64,000 nucleotides of DNA from Chitinophaga arvensicola (GTDB taxonomy: Bacteria; Bacteroidota; Bacteroidia; Chitinophagales; Chitinophagaceae), in the NCBI RefSeq assembly GCF_900110835.1, contig NZ_FOJG01000002.1:2198979-2262978 (forward strand), read 5' to 3'. The stretch's first letter is position 1, and each line of letters starts with the position of its first letter. Under the pieces are notes generated by a model. It made no database searches. It saw only the letters and a list, made by a program, of their open reading frames with translations, and was not told where the DNA came from. This document shows positions 51,991-60,664 of this stretch, piece by piece. The translations under genes and the position numbers were made by a program.

Positions 51991-54369
51991 TTACTGATAA
52001 ATAAACCAAACCGTCGCCTTACAGTCATTGTCTGCCACAGCCCTTATCCAATGGGCGCTGTAGCCATCCGGGAAAACATGCGTGATGGTTTTACCTGCCG
52101 GCACTTTTATTTTTTTATAGGTATGCCAGCCATTCAGATCTGTATTTACTTCCAGCGTAATGGTAACGGCTTTATCTGCCGTCAGCGTTACTTTTTTCTT
52201 ATCATAACCGGTCATGAGATAAGGCAGAGAGAATTCACCGGCTTTTATCGCAGCGTTTTTCCATACCCCACCTTCTCCTCTTGGCTTACCAAGTTTCCAC
52301 AGGTCGTCGATGGCGCCAAACCAGAGTCCGTTGGAATTGGTGGCGTTGCTGAAATAATGACCATCTGGTTTTGCGGTTGTTTTGGTACCGCTGATCACCA
52401 GCAAACCTCTCCAGGTACAAAAGTCGATGATCTTCTTTTTATGGGTAGTAATAGGACGGATAGCTGCAAACCCCGACTCCCGGCCTATTTCATACAAGGT
52501 ACCCTGCGCGTTCAGCACATATCTTTCCGACTCCAGTTCCCTTGCTCCTCTTGACATAAATTCTTCATAATGCGCCGAGGTGGTGGGTAAACGGAAAGTA
52601 CCGGTGTGATCTTTTACAATCACGGAGGCGGCATCTATTTCATAGTTTTTCTTCAGCGCCAGCAATGCTTCCAGTTTCGCAACACTGTCGGTTGCGGCAG
52701 GAATAAATTCAAGTTTTTCATTTACTTCACTGTATTGTTTTCCACCAGCAAGTACCTGCAGGTTTTTGTTATGACCCGCCGGGCGGATGAGGCTTCCGGG
52801 TGTATTTCCTTTTTCATCAATATCTGCGAGTGTATTAAACATCGCATCCTGTGCAGGATGTGGGGTTCCGCTGAAATGGAAAAATGCAGAAGCAATACAG
52901 GATTTATCTGCTTTTATTCTTATCCACGCAGATGAAAATCCTGCGGGAAAGATAAAATACTGGTATCCTTTGGCAGGAACGGTGATGGTTTTATAGGGCT
53001 GCCATTGGTTGTTGCCGGCCTTATCTGTTTCCAGTGTAAAAGTAACGGCCTCATTTACATCATGACTCAGGTGCAGTATTTTTTTATCAAAGCCATTCAG
53101 CAGAAAAGCATCCGATGCCTGGCCGGCTTTCACGGTATCATTGATCCATGGCCCGCCCCAGCCGTTGGCCGGTCCCCAGCTTTTAAGCTCCTCCCAGCTA
53201 CCAAACCATAGATTGGATTGAGAGCGCCCCGCCATCGGGTTCTGCAGGATGGTGGTTTCATCGGTAGCCAGTACCAGCTGACCATTCCAGTAGCAGAAAT
53301 CCGGCACATATCTCAGGTGGTTGCTGACAGGCGCAATGCCGGCACTATTGGCCCGTGAAAAGGTTTTCGGAAAGTTGTAGAACATACCATGCATATCCAT
53401 CAGCATGTTGTTATTCCCCACTTCCCGGATACGCGGCCACTCAGTGTACCAGCCACCGATACCATCGTAGGTATGAGCTGCTTTGGGAAGCCGGTAGGTA
53501 TACCACTCGCCACCATCCAGCAGTTTCAGAATTACGGAACGCTTGTCCCACCCGATACTCCATACCGGAGCCGCATCGTTGGGGGCGCCATAGATGCCAC
53601 CCGGACCGGTAACATCGGTAAACTGCTTCCTTTCTATCACCGACCATTTTTTCCCATCCCAGCTGGCGAGAATACCTTTCTCTTCGCTGTTTTGCGGCAG
53701 GTCGCCTGCTTCCAGATCTGCCTTATTTATTTTAAACACGGCCTCTTCTCCGTTATTGGCTACAATGAAGCGATGCTGGCCGGTATAGGCGCCTTTGCCA
53801 TGCCATCCGGGCACCGGTTTTTCGAACAGTTTTTTTGCCGCCAGGGTATGCACATTTACTTCATAAACTTTTCCTTCCATATCGTAGAAGTACACCATAT
53901 TCGCAGGATCTGCGAGGTGACGCGCTGTAGCCGTCATTCTTCCCGGCATCACAGAGAGTGGCACCACCCTTACTTTACCGGTGGAGTCAATAAAATAAGA
54001 GCCGGTGATCAGCTGCGCGGATTCCCGGTGAATGAGCCGGTTGGCCGGCGTACCGCCTACACTTTCCGGGTGAATGGTGATATCCAGGTCTTTGCTGATA
54101 CTGTACAATTTATCAGAACTACCGGTGGGGCAATGCGGAGAATAGGTCACCATCCACAACTGACCGGCCCAGGGCGTTACCGCTCCGATACCACCTTCTG
54201 CGCCATCGCCTGAGCAGGCCGTAGAACCGCCTTCATTAAACAATGCCAGGTGCGGATATACCCCACTCACCTGCAATCGTTTTGTTTTATCTACGGGCGA
54301 TTGTGCCCATACACTTCCTGTAATTCCTGTTCCTAAAACGAGGCAAATTCCCAGCGTTAAAATTTTCAT
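51991..54369 (-). CDS. Unassigned secreted 792-residue protein of locus 2
   Basis: Signal peptide to about residue 22, then a repetitive beta-rich body that I cannot match to a named family. Residues about 309-499 and 605-791 are an internal duplication: DFCYWNGQLVLATDETT and DFCTWRGLLVISGTKTT, NLWFGSWEELKSWGP and GLWFGAIDDLWKLGK, WIRIKADKSCIASAFFHF and WIRAVADNDCKATVWFIY align. An N-terminal part (about 40-300) has propeller-like strands (GAVTPWAGQLWMVTYSPHCP, GWHGKGAYTGQHRFIVANNG). It follows susD by 25 bases and precedes the MFS gene by 60, so it probably processes or binds the imported compound. No catalytic residues can be proved. Confidence 0.75.
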   Translation of the reverse strand: MKILTLGICLVLGTGITGSVWAQSPVDKTKRLQVSGVYPHLALFNEGGSTACSGDGAEGGIGAVTPWAGQLWMVTYSPHCPTGSSDKLYSISKDLDITIHPESVGGTPANRLIHRESAQLITGSYFIDSTGKVRVVPLSVMPGRMTATARHLADPANMVYFYDMEGKVYEVNVHTLAAKKLFEKPVPGWHGKGAYTGQHRFIVANNGEEAVFKINKADLEAGDLPQNSEEKGILASWDGKKWSVIERKQFTDVTGPGGIYGAPNDAAPVWSIGWDKRSVILKLLDGGEWYTYRLPKAAHTYDGIGGWYTEWPRIREVGNNNMLMDMHGMFYNFPKTFSRANSAGIAPVSNHLRYVPDFCYWNGQLVLATDETTILQNPMAGRSQSNLWFGSWEELKSWGPANGWGGPWINDTVKAGQASDAFLLNGFDKKILHLSHDVNEAVTFTLETDKAGNNQWQPYKTITVPAKGYQYFIFPAGFSSAWIRIKADKSCIASAFFHFSGTPHPAQDAMFNTLADIDEKGNTPGSLIRPAGHNKNLQVLAGGKQYSEVNEKLEFIPAATDSVAKLEALLALKKNYEIDAASVIVKDHTGTFRLPTTSAHYEEFMSRGARELESERYVLNAQGTLYEIGRESGFAAIRPITTHKKKIIDFCTWRGLLVISGTKTTAKPDGHYFSNATNSNGLWFGAIDDLWKLGKPRGEGGVWKNAAIKAGEFSLPYLMTGYDKKKVTLTADKAVTITLEVNTDLNGWHTYKKIKVPAGKTITHVFPDGYSAHWIRAVADNDCKATVWFIYQ

Positions 54370-54394
54370 ATCATTGTTTTTTTGAAGTCTCTTG

Positions 54395-56068
54395 CTAATA
54401 ATTAGGATTCTGTGTCAGCTTCGGGTTCACCCTGATCTCAATCGAAGGAATGGGCCAGAGATATTGTTTATTTTTATCAAAGGCGCGCTGCGCTACGATC
54501 TTGGTATCATTGGCAAAGGCGGTATAATCTGCGATACCGTCATCGTCCAGTGGTGTTACGCCAGGGAACGGCCATTTGGCGCGGTTCTGCTTAGCCGGAT
54601 CCGGGAGGCCGATTACGGGTCTTGTCAGTGCTTTTTCGGCGAGTTTCCATCTGATGAGATCCATATAGCGAAGTCCTTCTCTCACAAATTCCACCCTTCT
54701 CTCCCTTCGTACTATTTTACGCAGCTGTGCTGCATCGGTGGTAGTAACTGCCGGGTAAGCGGTTGTTTGTGTAACGGCAACGCCATAGGCTCTTGCTCTT
54801 ACCTGGTTGATAGCATCCTGCACGGAAGCATCTGTTTCACCCAGTTGTATTTTCGCTTCTGCATAGATGAGTAGTATTTCAGCATAACGGTATAAAATGG
54901 CGTCGTTATCTTCTGCCTGCCTGTCGGCCCAGCTCTGGTCCAGTCCTTTTTTCCAGAGGAAACCGGTAGGGCTCGCGAAATTGGCAACAGCGCGGGTATC
55001 CCTGTTGGATACGCGGAGATTTGTTTTGCTGCTGAAAACGGTGAGCGTATCGGGATGTGGCTGATAGGAATATCCCAGCCACTGTGTATTGAACTCTACC
55101 AACGTAGCGGTGAGGCGTGGGTCCCGGTTTTTGAACGGGTCCAGTGGATTATACAAAGGTGATTCATCTATCGGGAGTCCGTCTTTGCATTCGTAGGCGT
55201 CGAACACTTCGCGGGTGGGTACATAGGCCCCAAAGCCGCCGGCATTACGACTGATATAATCCAGTACATATCCGGAACCATTAAACACCTGTTGTGCCTG
55301 ATCTCTCGGTATGCTGATGATGATTTCCGGGCTGGTTTCGCCGGCTTTCTGGAACAATTGTGCATAATCCGGATGCAGTTTATAGACATTCAACTGCATC
55401 AGTTGCGCGGCAGCATCCTTCGCGACACTCCATTGCCCGGTATACAAGGCGATCCTGGCTTTCACGGCCAGCGCAGCACCTTTGGTGAGCCGGCGCACTT
55501 CTGCGGTGCTGTAGGAAGCAGGCAGGTTAGCAGCTGCAAAATCGAGTTCTGAAAATATAAAATCAAGGATCTTTTTCTGATCGGTACGTTCAATGCCGGT
55601 TGCTTCTGCCAGTGGCATTGGCGCAATGAGAAAAGGTACATCGCCGAAGTGCGTGATCAGGCGGGAGTATTCGTAAGCGCGGATCAACCTCGCTTCCGCT
55701 TCCAGTTTGGTGATCACAGCGGCAGCGGTATTGCCGGCGGCTTTATCTTTATTGGCGATAAAAGCATTGACACGTGCAATAGCTTTATAGGCATTTGTCC
55801 ATAACAACAACGGAGCGGCATCGTCGGAGGTCATGGTACCAAAGGTGACCGAGTTACCGCCCGTGGTGCGGTACCAGAGATTGTCCGATGAATTTTCATC
55901 ATCGTTGCCCCAGAAGTCAAGCCGGTAAAGATCATTGACAGCCAGCTCCAGTTCCGTCTGATTATCATAATAGGTTTGCGTAGATGCCTGCGCAAGTGGA
56001 TTGAGATCTAATTTGCTGCATGCAGTTAAAGTAACTGCAGTAAGTAAACAGGAAAATATCTTCTTCAT
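54395..56068 (-). CDS. SusD/RagB family lipoprotein of locus 2
   Basis: A 557-residue surface lipoprotein. The lipobox is LTAC, giving a lipidated Cys at about residue 17. The SusD blocks are EARLIRAYEYSRLITHFGDV near the TPR region, ARIALYTGQWSVAKDAAAQL, LLIYAEAKIQLGETDASV and the C-terminal VRRERRVEFVREGLRYMDLI, ending in KLTQNPNY. It pairs with the SusC encoded 26 bases upstream. Confidence 0.95.
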   Translation of the reverse strand: MKKIFSCLLTAVTLTACSKLDLNPLAQASTQTYYDNQTELELAVNDLYRLDFWGNDDENSSDNLWYRTTGGNSVTFGTMTSDDAAPLLLWTNAYKAIARVNAFIANKDKAAGNTAAAVITKLEAEARLIRAYEYSRLITHFGDVPFLIAPMPLAEATGIERTDQKKILDFIFSELDFAAANLPASYSTAEVRRLTKGAALAVKARIALYTGQWSVAKDAAAQLMQLNVYKLHPDYAQLFQKAGETSPEIIISIPRDQAQQVFNGSGYVLDYISRNAGGFGAYVPTREVFDAYECKDGLPIDESPLYNPLDPFKNRDPRLTATLVEFNTQWLGYSYQPHPDTLTVFSSKTNLRVSNRDTRAVANFASPTGFLWKKGLDQSWADRQAEDNDAILYRYAEILLIYAEAKIQLGETDASVQDAINQVRARAYGVAVTQTTAYPAVTTTDAAQLRKIVRRERRVEFVREGLRYMDLIRWKLAEKALTRPVIGLPDPAKQNRAKWPFPGVTPLDDDGIADYTAFANDTKIVAQRAFDKNKQYLWPIPSIEIRVNPKLTQNPNY

Positions 56069-56094
56069 TTAACGTGGTTTTTTCAGGTAAGTAA

Positions 56095-59000
56095 TCAGAA
56101 CCTGGCAGTAGCGCCGATCATAAAAGTTTGTACGATAGGATAGGTATTGCTTCCCAGTTCCGGATCCCAGTATTTAGGGAAATGGTGAAGTGAGAAGAGA
56201 TCATTGGCAGCTACATAAAAGCGGCAGGATTTCATACCTATCTTTTGAATGGATGGTACTTTCAGCGTATAGCCGAGGGTGATATTTTTTACCCGGAAGT
56301 AGGCGCCGTTTACCAGGTAGAGATCTGACAACAGGTAATTGTTGCCCACCGAGTTGCGGGAAAGACGTGGATATTTCACTGCCAGGTTCTGTTCAGTGCT
56401 GTTGTTCGCACTCCAGAAATTTCCGGCCAGTTCTTTCGGGAAATTACCGAAGGCCTGTGCAAAGGGTTGAATAATATCACCGGGCATACGGCTTAACTTT
56501 TTCCCAACGCCCTGGATCACGATGCCGAAATCGAAGTTGCTGTAATCGAGGCGGATATTACCGCCATAGAGGTAACGCGGCATAGAGCCACCGAGCAGCA
56601 CTTTGTCGCCGAGTGGGGTAATCTGTTTATCGTTGTTCACGTCCAGGTATTTTACATCGCCTACTTTTGTGTTGGTGCTGATCTTTGGATAATTGGCCAG
56701 TTCATCGGCGGTTTGAAAAAGGCCGCCACTTTTATAGCCAAACCATTCATTGAATTCTCCTCCTTCAATATTGGCCTGATCACCGAGGAACTGTGTACCT
56801 TTTAAATCCACGATCCGGGTGCGTGTATCAGAAATATTGGCAGCAACGGAGTATTGCAGTTTACCGATATGATCTCTCCAGCCCAGTTCCAGCTCCCATC
56901 CTTTTGCATTCAGCACGCCGGCATTCTGAAAGGGATTATCGAAGCCCAGGTAGTTGGGAATATCCAATTGCAGCAGGATGTTATAGGTCTGTTTATTGAA
57001 ATAGTCGGCCGAAACAGATAACCGGTTATCCAGCAGTGTGCCGTCGAATCCTACATCTACAGAACGGGTCGTTTCCCAGGTAATATCATTAACGGCATAT
57101 ACCTGTTGGTTACCACCATTGAGCGGCAGCACATTTCCATTCTGATAAAAAAGTGCTGTAGTAAAAGGAATGCTGGCCTGGTAAGGGTAATAGGATGGAT
57201 TGCCGTTGATATCCTGTAATCTTTCATTACCTGCCTTTGCCCATGACCCACGTATTTTAAGGAAATTGAGCCAGGAGATTCCTTTCATAAATTTCTCTTC
57301 AGAGATGGTCCATGCGCCAGACACGGTGGGAAACACCGCTCCCCTGTATGCTTTGGCAAAGCGGGATGATTGATCATAACGCAGGGTACCTTGTATACTG
57401 TACTTATTCTGGTAGCCATAACGTAAACGGCCAAACGTGGAATGCAGGGCATACTGGTAAGCATCGCTGCCGTTGTTCCGGAGCAACAGCGAGCCGGCAG
57501 ATAAGTAAGGAAAATCGGTCAGTGCAAAACCATCCCGGGAAGCGGTGAGGTATTCGTAGGAGCCATAGTTTTCTTCGTAACCGGCCAGCAGATCCAGCTG
57601 ATGTGCCTGATGGAATGTTTTGGTATAGGTAGCCAGCAGTTGCCCGTTGATCTGGAAGTTTTCAGCACGTTGTTCTTCCAGTGTGGTGCTGGCCTGGTTC
57701 TGGTTAATCACCCGGGAAGGATCGGCTTTATCGGTGAATTTAATCTGTTTGGAGAAGATCTTTGTTTTGTCCATGTCAAAGGTAGGGGCCACCATCGCCA
57801 TGATTTCCAGTCCGGCTAACGGTTTTAAGGCGAGAGACATCCTGCCTGTAAACTGGTTCTGTTTTGATTTCTTAAAACCGCCTTCGCGTACCTGGGCCAG
57901 TGGGTTAAAGCCATCTTTTCCGGGTGCATAGCGTCCGTCGTCATAACGGTCATCATAGTACGCCGGGTAAATACGTATATCCGTGATCGGGTTGTAGGTG
58001 GGAATATCCTGGTCGGTGCGTCTGTAGGCAACATCCAGGCTACCGGTCAGTTTGCTGCTGATTTCCAGGTCGTTGTTTACGCGGAACTGGTAGCGGGTAA
58101 AATTGTAGTTATCGTACAGGGCGCCTGCTTTCTGGTAGCCGAAAGAGGCTTTGGTTTTCAGTTTATCAGTACCGGCAGTAAAAACAAGATCGTGGCGGGA
58201 GCGCGGTGCGCTTGCCTTCATCACGGCCTGTTGCCAGTCGGTGTTCGGAAACTTATCCGGGTTCACGCGGTTACTGTCGAGGTAAGAATTGATAAAAGGT
58301 GTGGCGTAAAGTGGAGCGGTACCATCGTTGGCCAGTTGTTCATTAAAGTAGCGCATATAATCCTGGATACCCACATAGCTGGGCAGTGCGGTAGCTTTCT
58401 GGATACCATATTCATAGGTATAGTCCAGGCTACTCTGGCCTTTCTTACCCCGCTTTGTGGTCACCAGCACCACCCCGGCTGCTGCCCTGGAGCCGTAGAT
58501 CGCAGCAGAGGCGCCGTCTTTCAGTACGCTGATATTTTCAACGTCATTAGGGTTGACGTTATCGATGTTACTTACGGGCACTCCATCCACAATGATCAGC
58601 GGGCTGTTATTATTCAGGGTGGTTACGCCACGGATAAGGATATTGGAGCTGGCGCCGGGGGCACCGTTGTTGCGGGTAACCGATACGCCGGGTACACTGC
58701 CCTGCAATGCTTCGGAGATCTGTACGGTTTGCCGGCCGCCTACATCTTTAGCGCCAATAGTGGAGATGGCCCCCGTGATATCCCGTTTTTTCTGCGTACC
58801 ATATCCCACTACAATTACTTCATCCAGTCCTTTTACATCGCGGATCAGGTTTACCTCCAGCGGCAGGGCGCTGACAGGTACGAGCTGGGTTTTGTAATTC
58901 AGGAAGGATACTTCTACCTGGGTGGTATTGAATGGCACCACCAGTTTAAATTGCCCGGCATTATCGGTGGTGGTACCGATGTTTGTTCCCCGGATCATGA

Positions 59001-59124
59001 CTGTGGCGCCGGGAATAGCCATGTTTCCCGATGCGTCGCGGACTTTTCCGGTAACAGTTTTGTTTTGTGCAAACAACGCGGAACTACTGACTAATAGCAG
59101 TAGGAATAGGAATGTAAGTTTCAT
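56095..59124 (-). CDS. SusC/RagA-type TonB-dependent receptor of locus 2, without STN domain
   Basis: A 1009-residue outer-membrane receptor with a signal peptide to about residue 19. A CarboxypepD_reg domain is at about 22-100 (GKVRDASGNMAIPGATVMIR), then the plug with VIVVGYGTQKKRDITGAIST and NISVLKDGASAAIYGSRAAA, followed by the barrel. It lacks the STN domain of the locus 1 receptor, so FecR-type signalling is not expected. A promoter TTTG-N21-TAAATTTA is seen 62-94 bases upstream. It starts the four-gene leftward operon. Confidence 0.95.
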   Translation of the reverse strand: MKLTFLFLLLLVSSSALFAQNKTVTGKVRDASGNMAIPGATVMIRGTNIGTTTDNAGQFKLVVPFNTTQVEVSFLNYKTQLVPVSALPLEVNLIRDVKGLDEVIVVGYGTQKKRDITGAISTIGAKDVGGRQTVQISEALQGSVPGVSVTRNNGAPGASSNILIRGVTTLNNNSPLIIVDGVPVSNIDNVNPNDVENISVLKDGASAAIYGSRAAAGVVLVTTKRGKKGQSSLDYTYEYGIQKATALPSYVGIQDYMRYFNEQLANDGTAPLYATPFINSYLDSNRVNPDKFPNTDWQQAVMKASAPRSRHDLVFTAGTDKLKTKASFGYQKAGALYDNYNFTRYQFRVNNDLEISSKLTGSLDVAYRRTDQDIPTYNPITDIRIYPAYYDDRYDDGRYAPGKDGFNPLAQVREGGFKKSKQNQFTGRMSLALKPLAGLEIMAMVAPTFDMDKTKIFSKQIKFTDKADPSRVINQNQASTTLEEQRAENFQINGQLLATYTKTFHQAHQLDLLAGYEENYGSYEYLTASRDGFALTDFPYLSAGSLLLRNNGSDAYQYALHSTFGRLRYGYQNKYSIQGTLRYDQSSRFAKAYRGAVFPTVSGAWTISEEKFMKGISWLNFLKIRGSWAKAGNERLQDINGNPSYYPYQASIPFTTALFYQNGNVLPLNGGNQQVYAVNDITWETTRSVDVGFDGTLLDNRLSVSADYFNKQTYNILLQLDIPNYLGFDNPFQNAGVLNAKGWELELGWRDHIGKLQYSVAANISDTRTRIVDLKGTQFLGDQANIEGGEFNEWFGYKSGGLFQTADELANYPKISTNTKVGDVKYLDVNNDKQITPLGDKVLLGGSMPRYLYGGNIRLDYSNFDFGIVIQGVGKKLSRMPGDIIQPFAQAFGNFPKELAGNFWSANNSTEQNLAVKYPRLSRNSVGNNYLLSDLYLVNGAYFRVKNITLGYTLKVPSIQKIGMKSCRFYVAANDLFSLHHFPKYWDPELGSNTYPIVQTFMIGATARF

Positions 59125-59185
59125 TTTGGTTGCAGTTAGTTTTTCTCGGGTGGAAGCCGATTTGAAATTTGATTAAGCGATGTGG

Positions 59186-59218
59186 TAAATTTAACTTTGG
59201 TCGGAAGGCGTTTCCAAA
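59186..59218 (-). promoter_or_regulatory. Putative promoter of the locus 2 operon
   Basis: On the minus strand TTTG (59215-59218) and TAAATTTA (59186-59193) are 21 bases apart, matching the -33/-7 pair with one mismatch. Transcription would start about 55 bases before the susC ATG. Confidence 0.5.
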
Positions 59219-59234
59219 CTTTCAATTGACCAAA
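59196..59234. promoter_or_regulatory. Inverted repeat in the divergent susC/regulator region
   Basis: TTTGGTC (59196-59202) and GACCAAA (59228-59234) pair exactly across 25 bases; a smaller GGAA/TTCC pair lies inside. It overlaps the predicted susC promoter, so it is a candidate operator. Confidence 0.4.
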
Positions 59235-59290
59235 ACTTGCCCAGATATTTGGACAACCGTAACTAACTGACAATCATTATCTAAGAAAGT

Positions 59291-60658
59291 ATGCCACTGG
59301 ACAATGGACAAGGTGAAACACCGTTTTCATTTTATTACCTGGACATTTGTTGTCACCAGATACAACTGAAATTTAATAGTAAGCCTATCCAGGAATGGAC
59401 AAATACTGATTATCTCCGTTTAAAAGATGTGCTGTTACAACAGACTGATGTGGCGATCAGTCCGAATACATTAAAAAGGATTTTCGGGAAACTGAGAACC
59501 TCTTCGCGGTATTATCCGCAGAAAGCGACCCGGGATGCGCTGGCTGCATACATCGACTATCCGGATTGGGAAAGTTTTGTGGCTGTTCATGCGCAGAAGG
59601 AAAAAGCGCCCGCCATAGCGGAAGAAATACAGCCGCCCGCCCGTGAAGCCGAAACATGGGCACCTGCCAAACCAGGCAGACCGGCTATTCAATATTATGG
59701 ACTTGCCTTCACCGGGTTGTTGATTATTATCATGATAATATTCCTGGTCAAAAGTAACCTCAACGGACTGGCGGCAAACAATCCGCAGGGAAAAGTGCAT
59801 TTGATTTGTCAGAACCCTGAAGGCGAAACAACGCCCCGTTCTGTTGTTTTCCGTTTGGAAGTGCCTCCGGGCATCAACTATTCGGCTGAACAGTTCTCCA
59901 TCGACTTCGGGGATGGCAAACCGGTGAAAAAGATCAGACCCGGTGAGTTGATGACACATTATTATGAAGTGCCCGGGAGATATTATACATTACTCAAATA
60001 CAAACAACAGCCGTTAGATACGTTACCGGTGTACCTGAAAACAGCTGGCTGGACGGCTACCGCTTTTATGCCTACGGATACTACGCGGGTATATCCCATC
60101 GAACACCTGGATATACTTCCTGCCGGCGCCATAACGGTCAATACGGCGAATGTGTATCATTCAGGGATTGACACGGGTCACACGTTTTATGTAGACTTTA
60201 TCAACGCCAGACCGCTTGCTGTAAGTGCAGATAATTTTGAGCTGACAGTTACCGGTCAGACTTCGGAGAACCGGCCGGGGGTTCGTTGTTCGCAGATGAA
60301 TGTGACTGTATATGGTGAAAAAACGAGGCACTGGCTGGTGGTGATGAAGCCCGGATGCGAAGCGTTTATCAACGCCGGTTTTGCTGATTGGCTGGGAGAC
60401 GGCCTCTCTACCGATATGAGCGCCCTTTCTGCCGATCTGACGAAAGGGGGCACGATCCGTTTAAGCATTATCGATAAAAAGGTAACCATCTTCATAAATG
60501 AAAAAGAAGTATTAAAAACCGCGTACCAGCAGCCGGCAGGGAATATTTATGGTGTGGCCGTCCGTTTTTCCGGCATCGGGAAGATCGGTGAAGTGACCCT
60601 CAAAAACCTGCTTAATCAACAGGAAATACCGTTACTGGCTTCTACAGAAAGTCGTTGA
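59291..60658 (+). CDS. Membrane-anchored putative regulator with N-terminal DNA-binding-like domain
   Basis: A 455-residue protein. Residues about 40-98 (DYLRLKDVLLQQTDVAISPN, TLKRIFGKLRTSSRYYPQKA, TRDALAAYIDYPDWESFVAV) form a helical unit of the S-x-x-TLKR-x-G type seen at the N-terminus of other uncharacterised Bacteroidota proteins and resembling a helix-turn-helix. A charged linker follows, then one TM at about 134-153, a PKD-like domain near 168-250 (FSIDFGDGKPVKKIRPG) and a C-terminal beta-sandwich (about 290-445). Topology predicts DNA binding in the cytosol and sensing in the periplasm. It is divergent from the susC operon. Regulatory function is inferred. Confidence 0.65.
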   Translation: MPLDNGQGETPFSFYYLDICCHQIQLKFNSKPIQEWTNTDYLRLKDVLLQQTDVAISPNTLKRIFGKLRTSSRYYPQKATRDALAAYIDYPDWESFVAVHAQKEKAPAIAEEIQPPAREAETWAPAKPGRPAIQYYGLAFTGLLIIIMIIFLVKSNLNGLAANNPQGKVHLICQNPEGETTPRSVVFRLEVPPGINYSAEQFSIDFGDGKPVKKIRPGELMTHYYEVPGRYYTLLKYKQQPLDTLPVYLKTAGWTATAFMPTDTTRVYPIEHLDILPAGAITVNTANVYHSGIDTGHTFYVDFINARPLAVSADNFELTVTGQTSENRPGVRCSQMNVTVYGEKTRHWLVVMKPGCEAFINAGFADWLGDGLSTDMSALSADLTKGGTIRLSIIDKKVTIFINEKEVLKTAYQQPAGNIYGVAVRFSGIGKIGEVTLKNLLNQQEIPLLASTESR

Positions 60659-60664
60659 CCTCGT

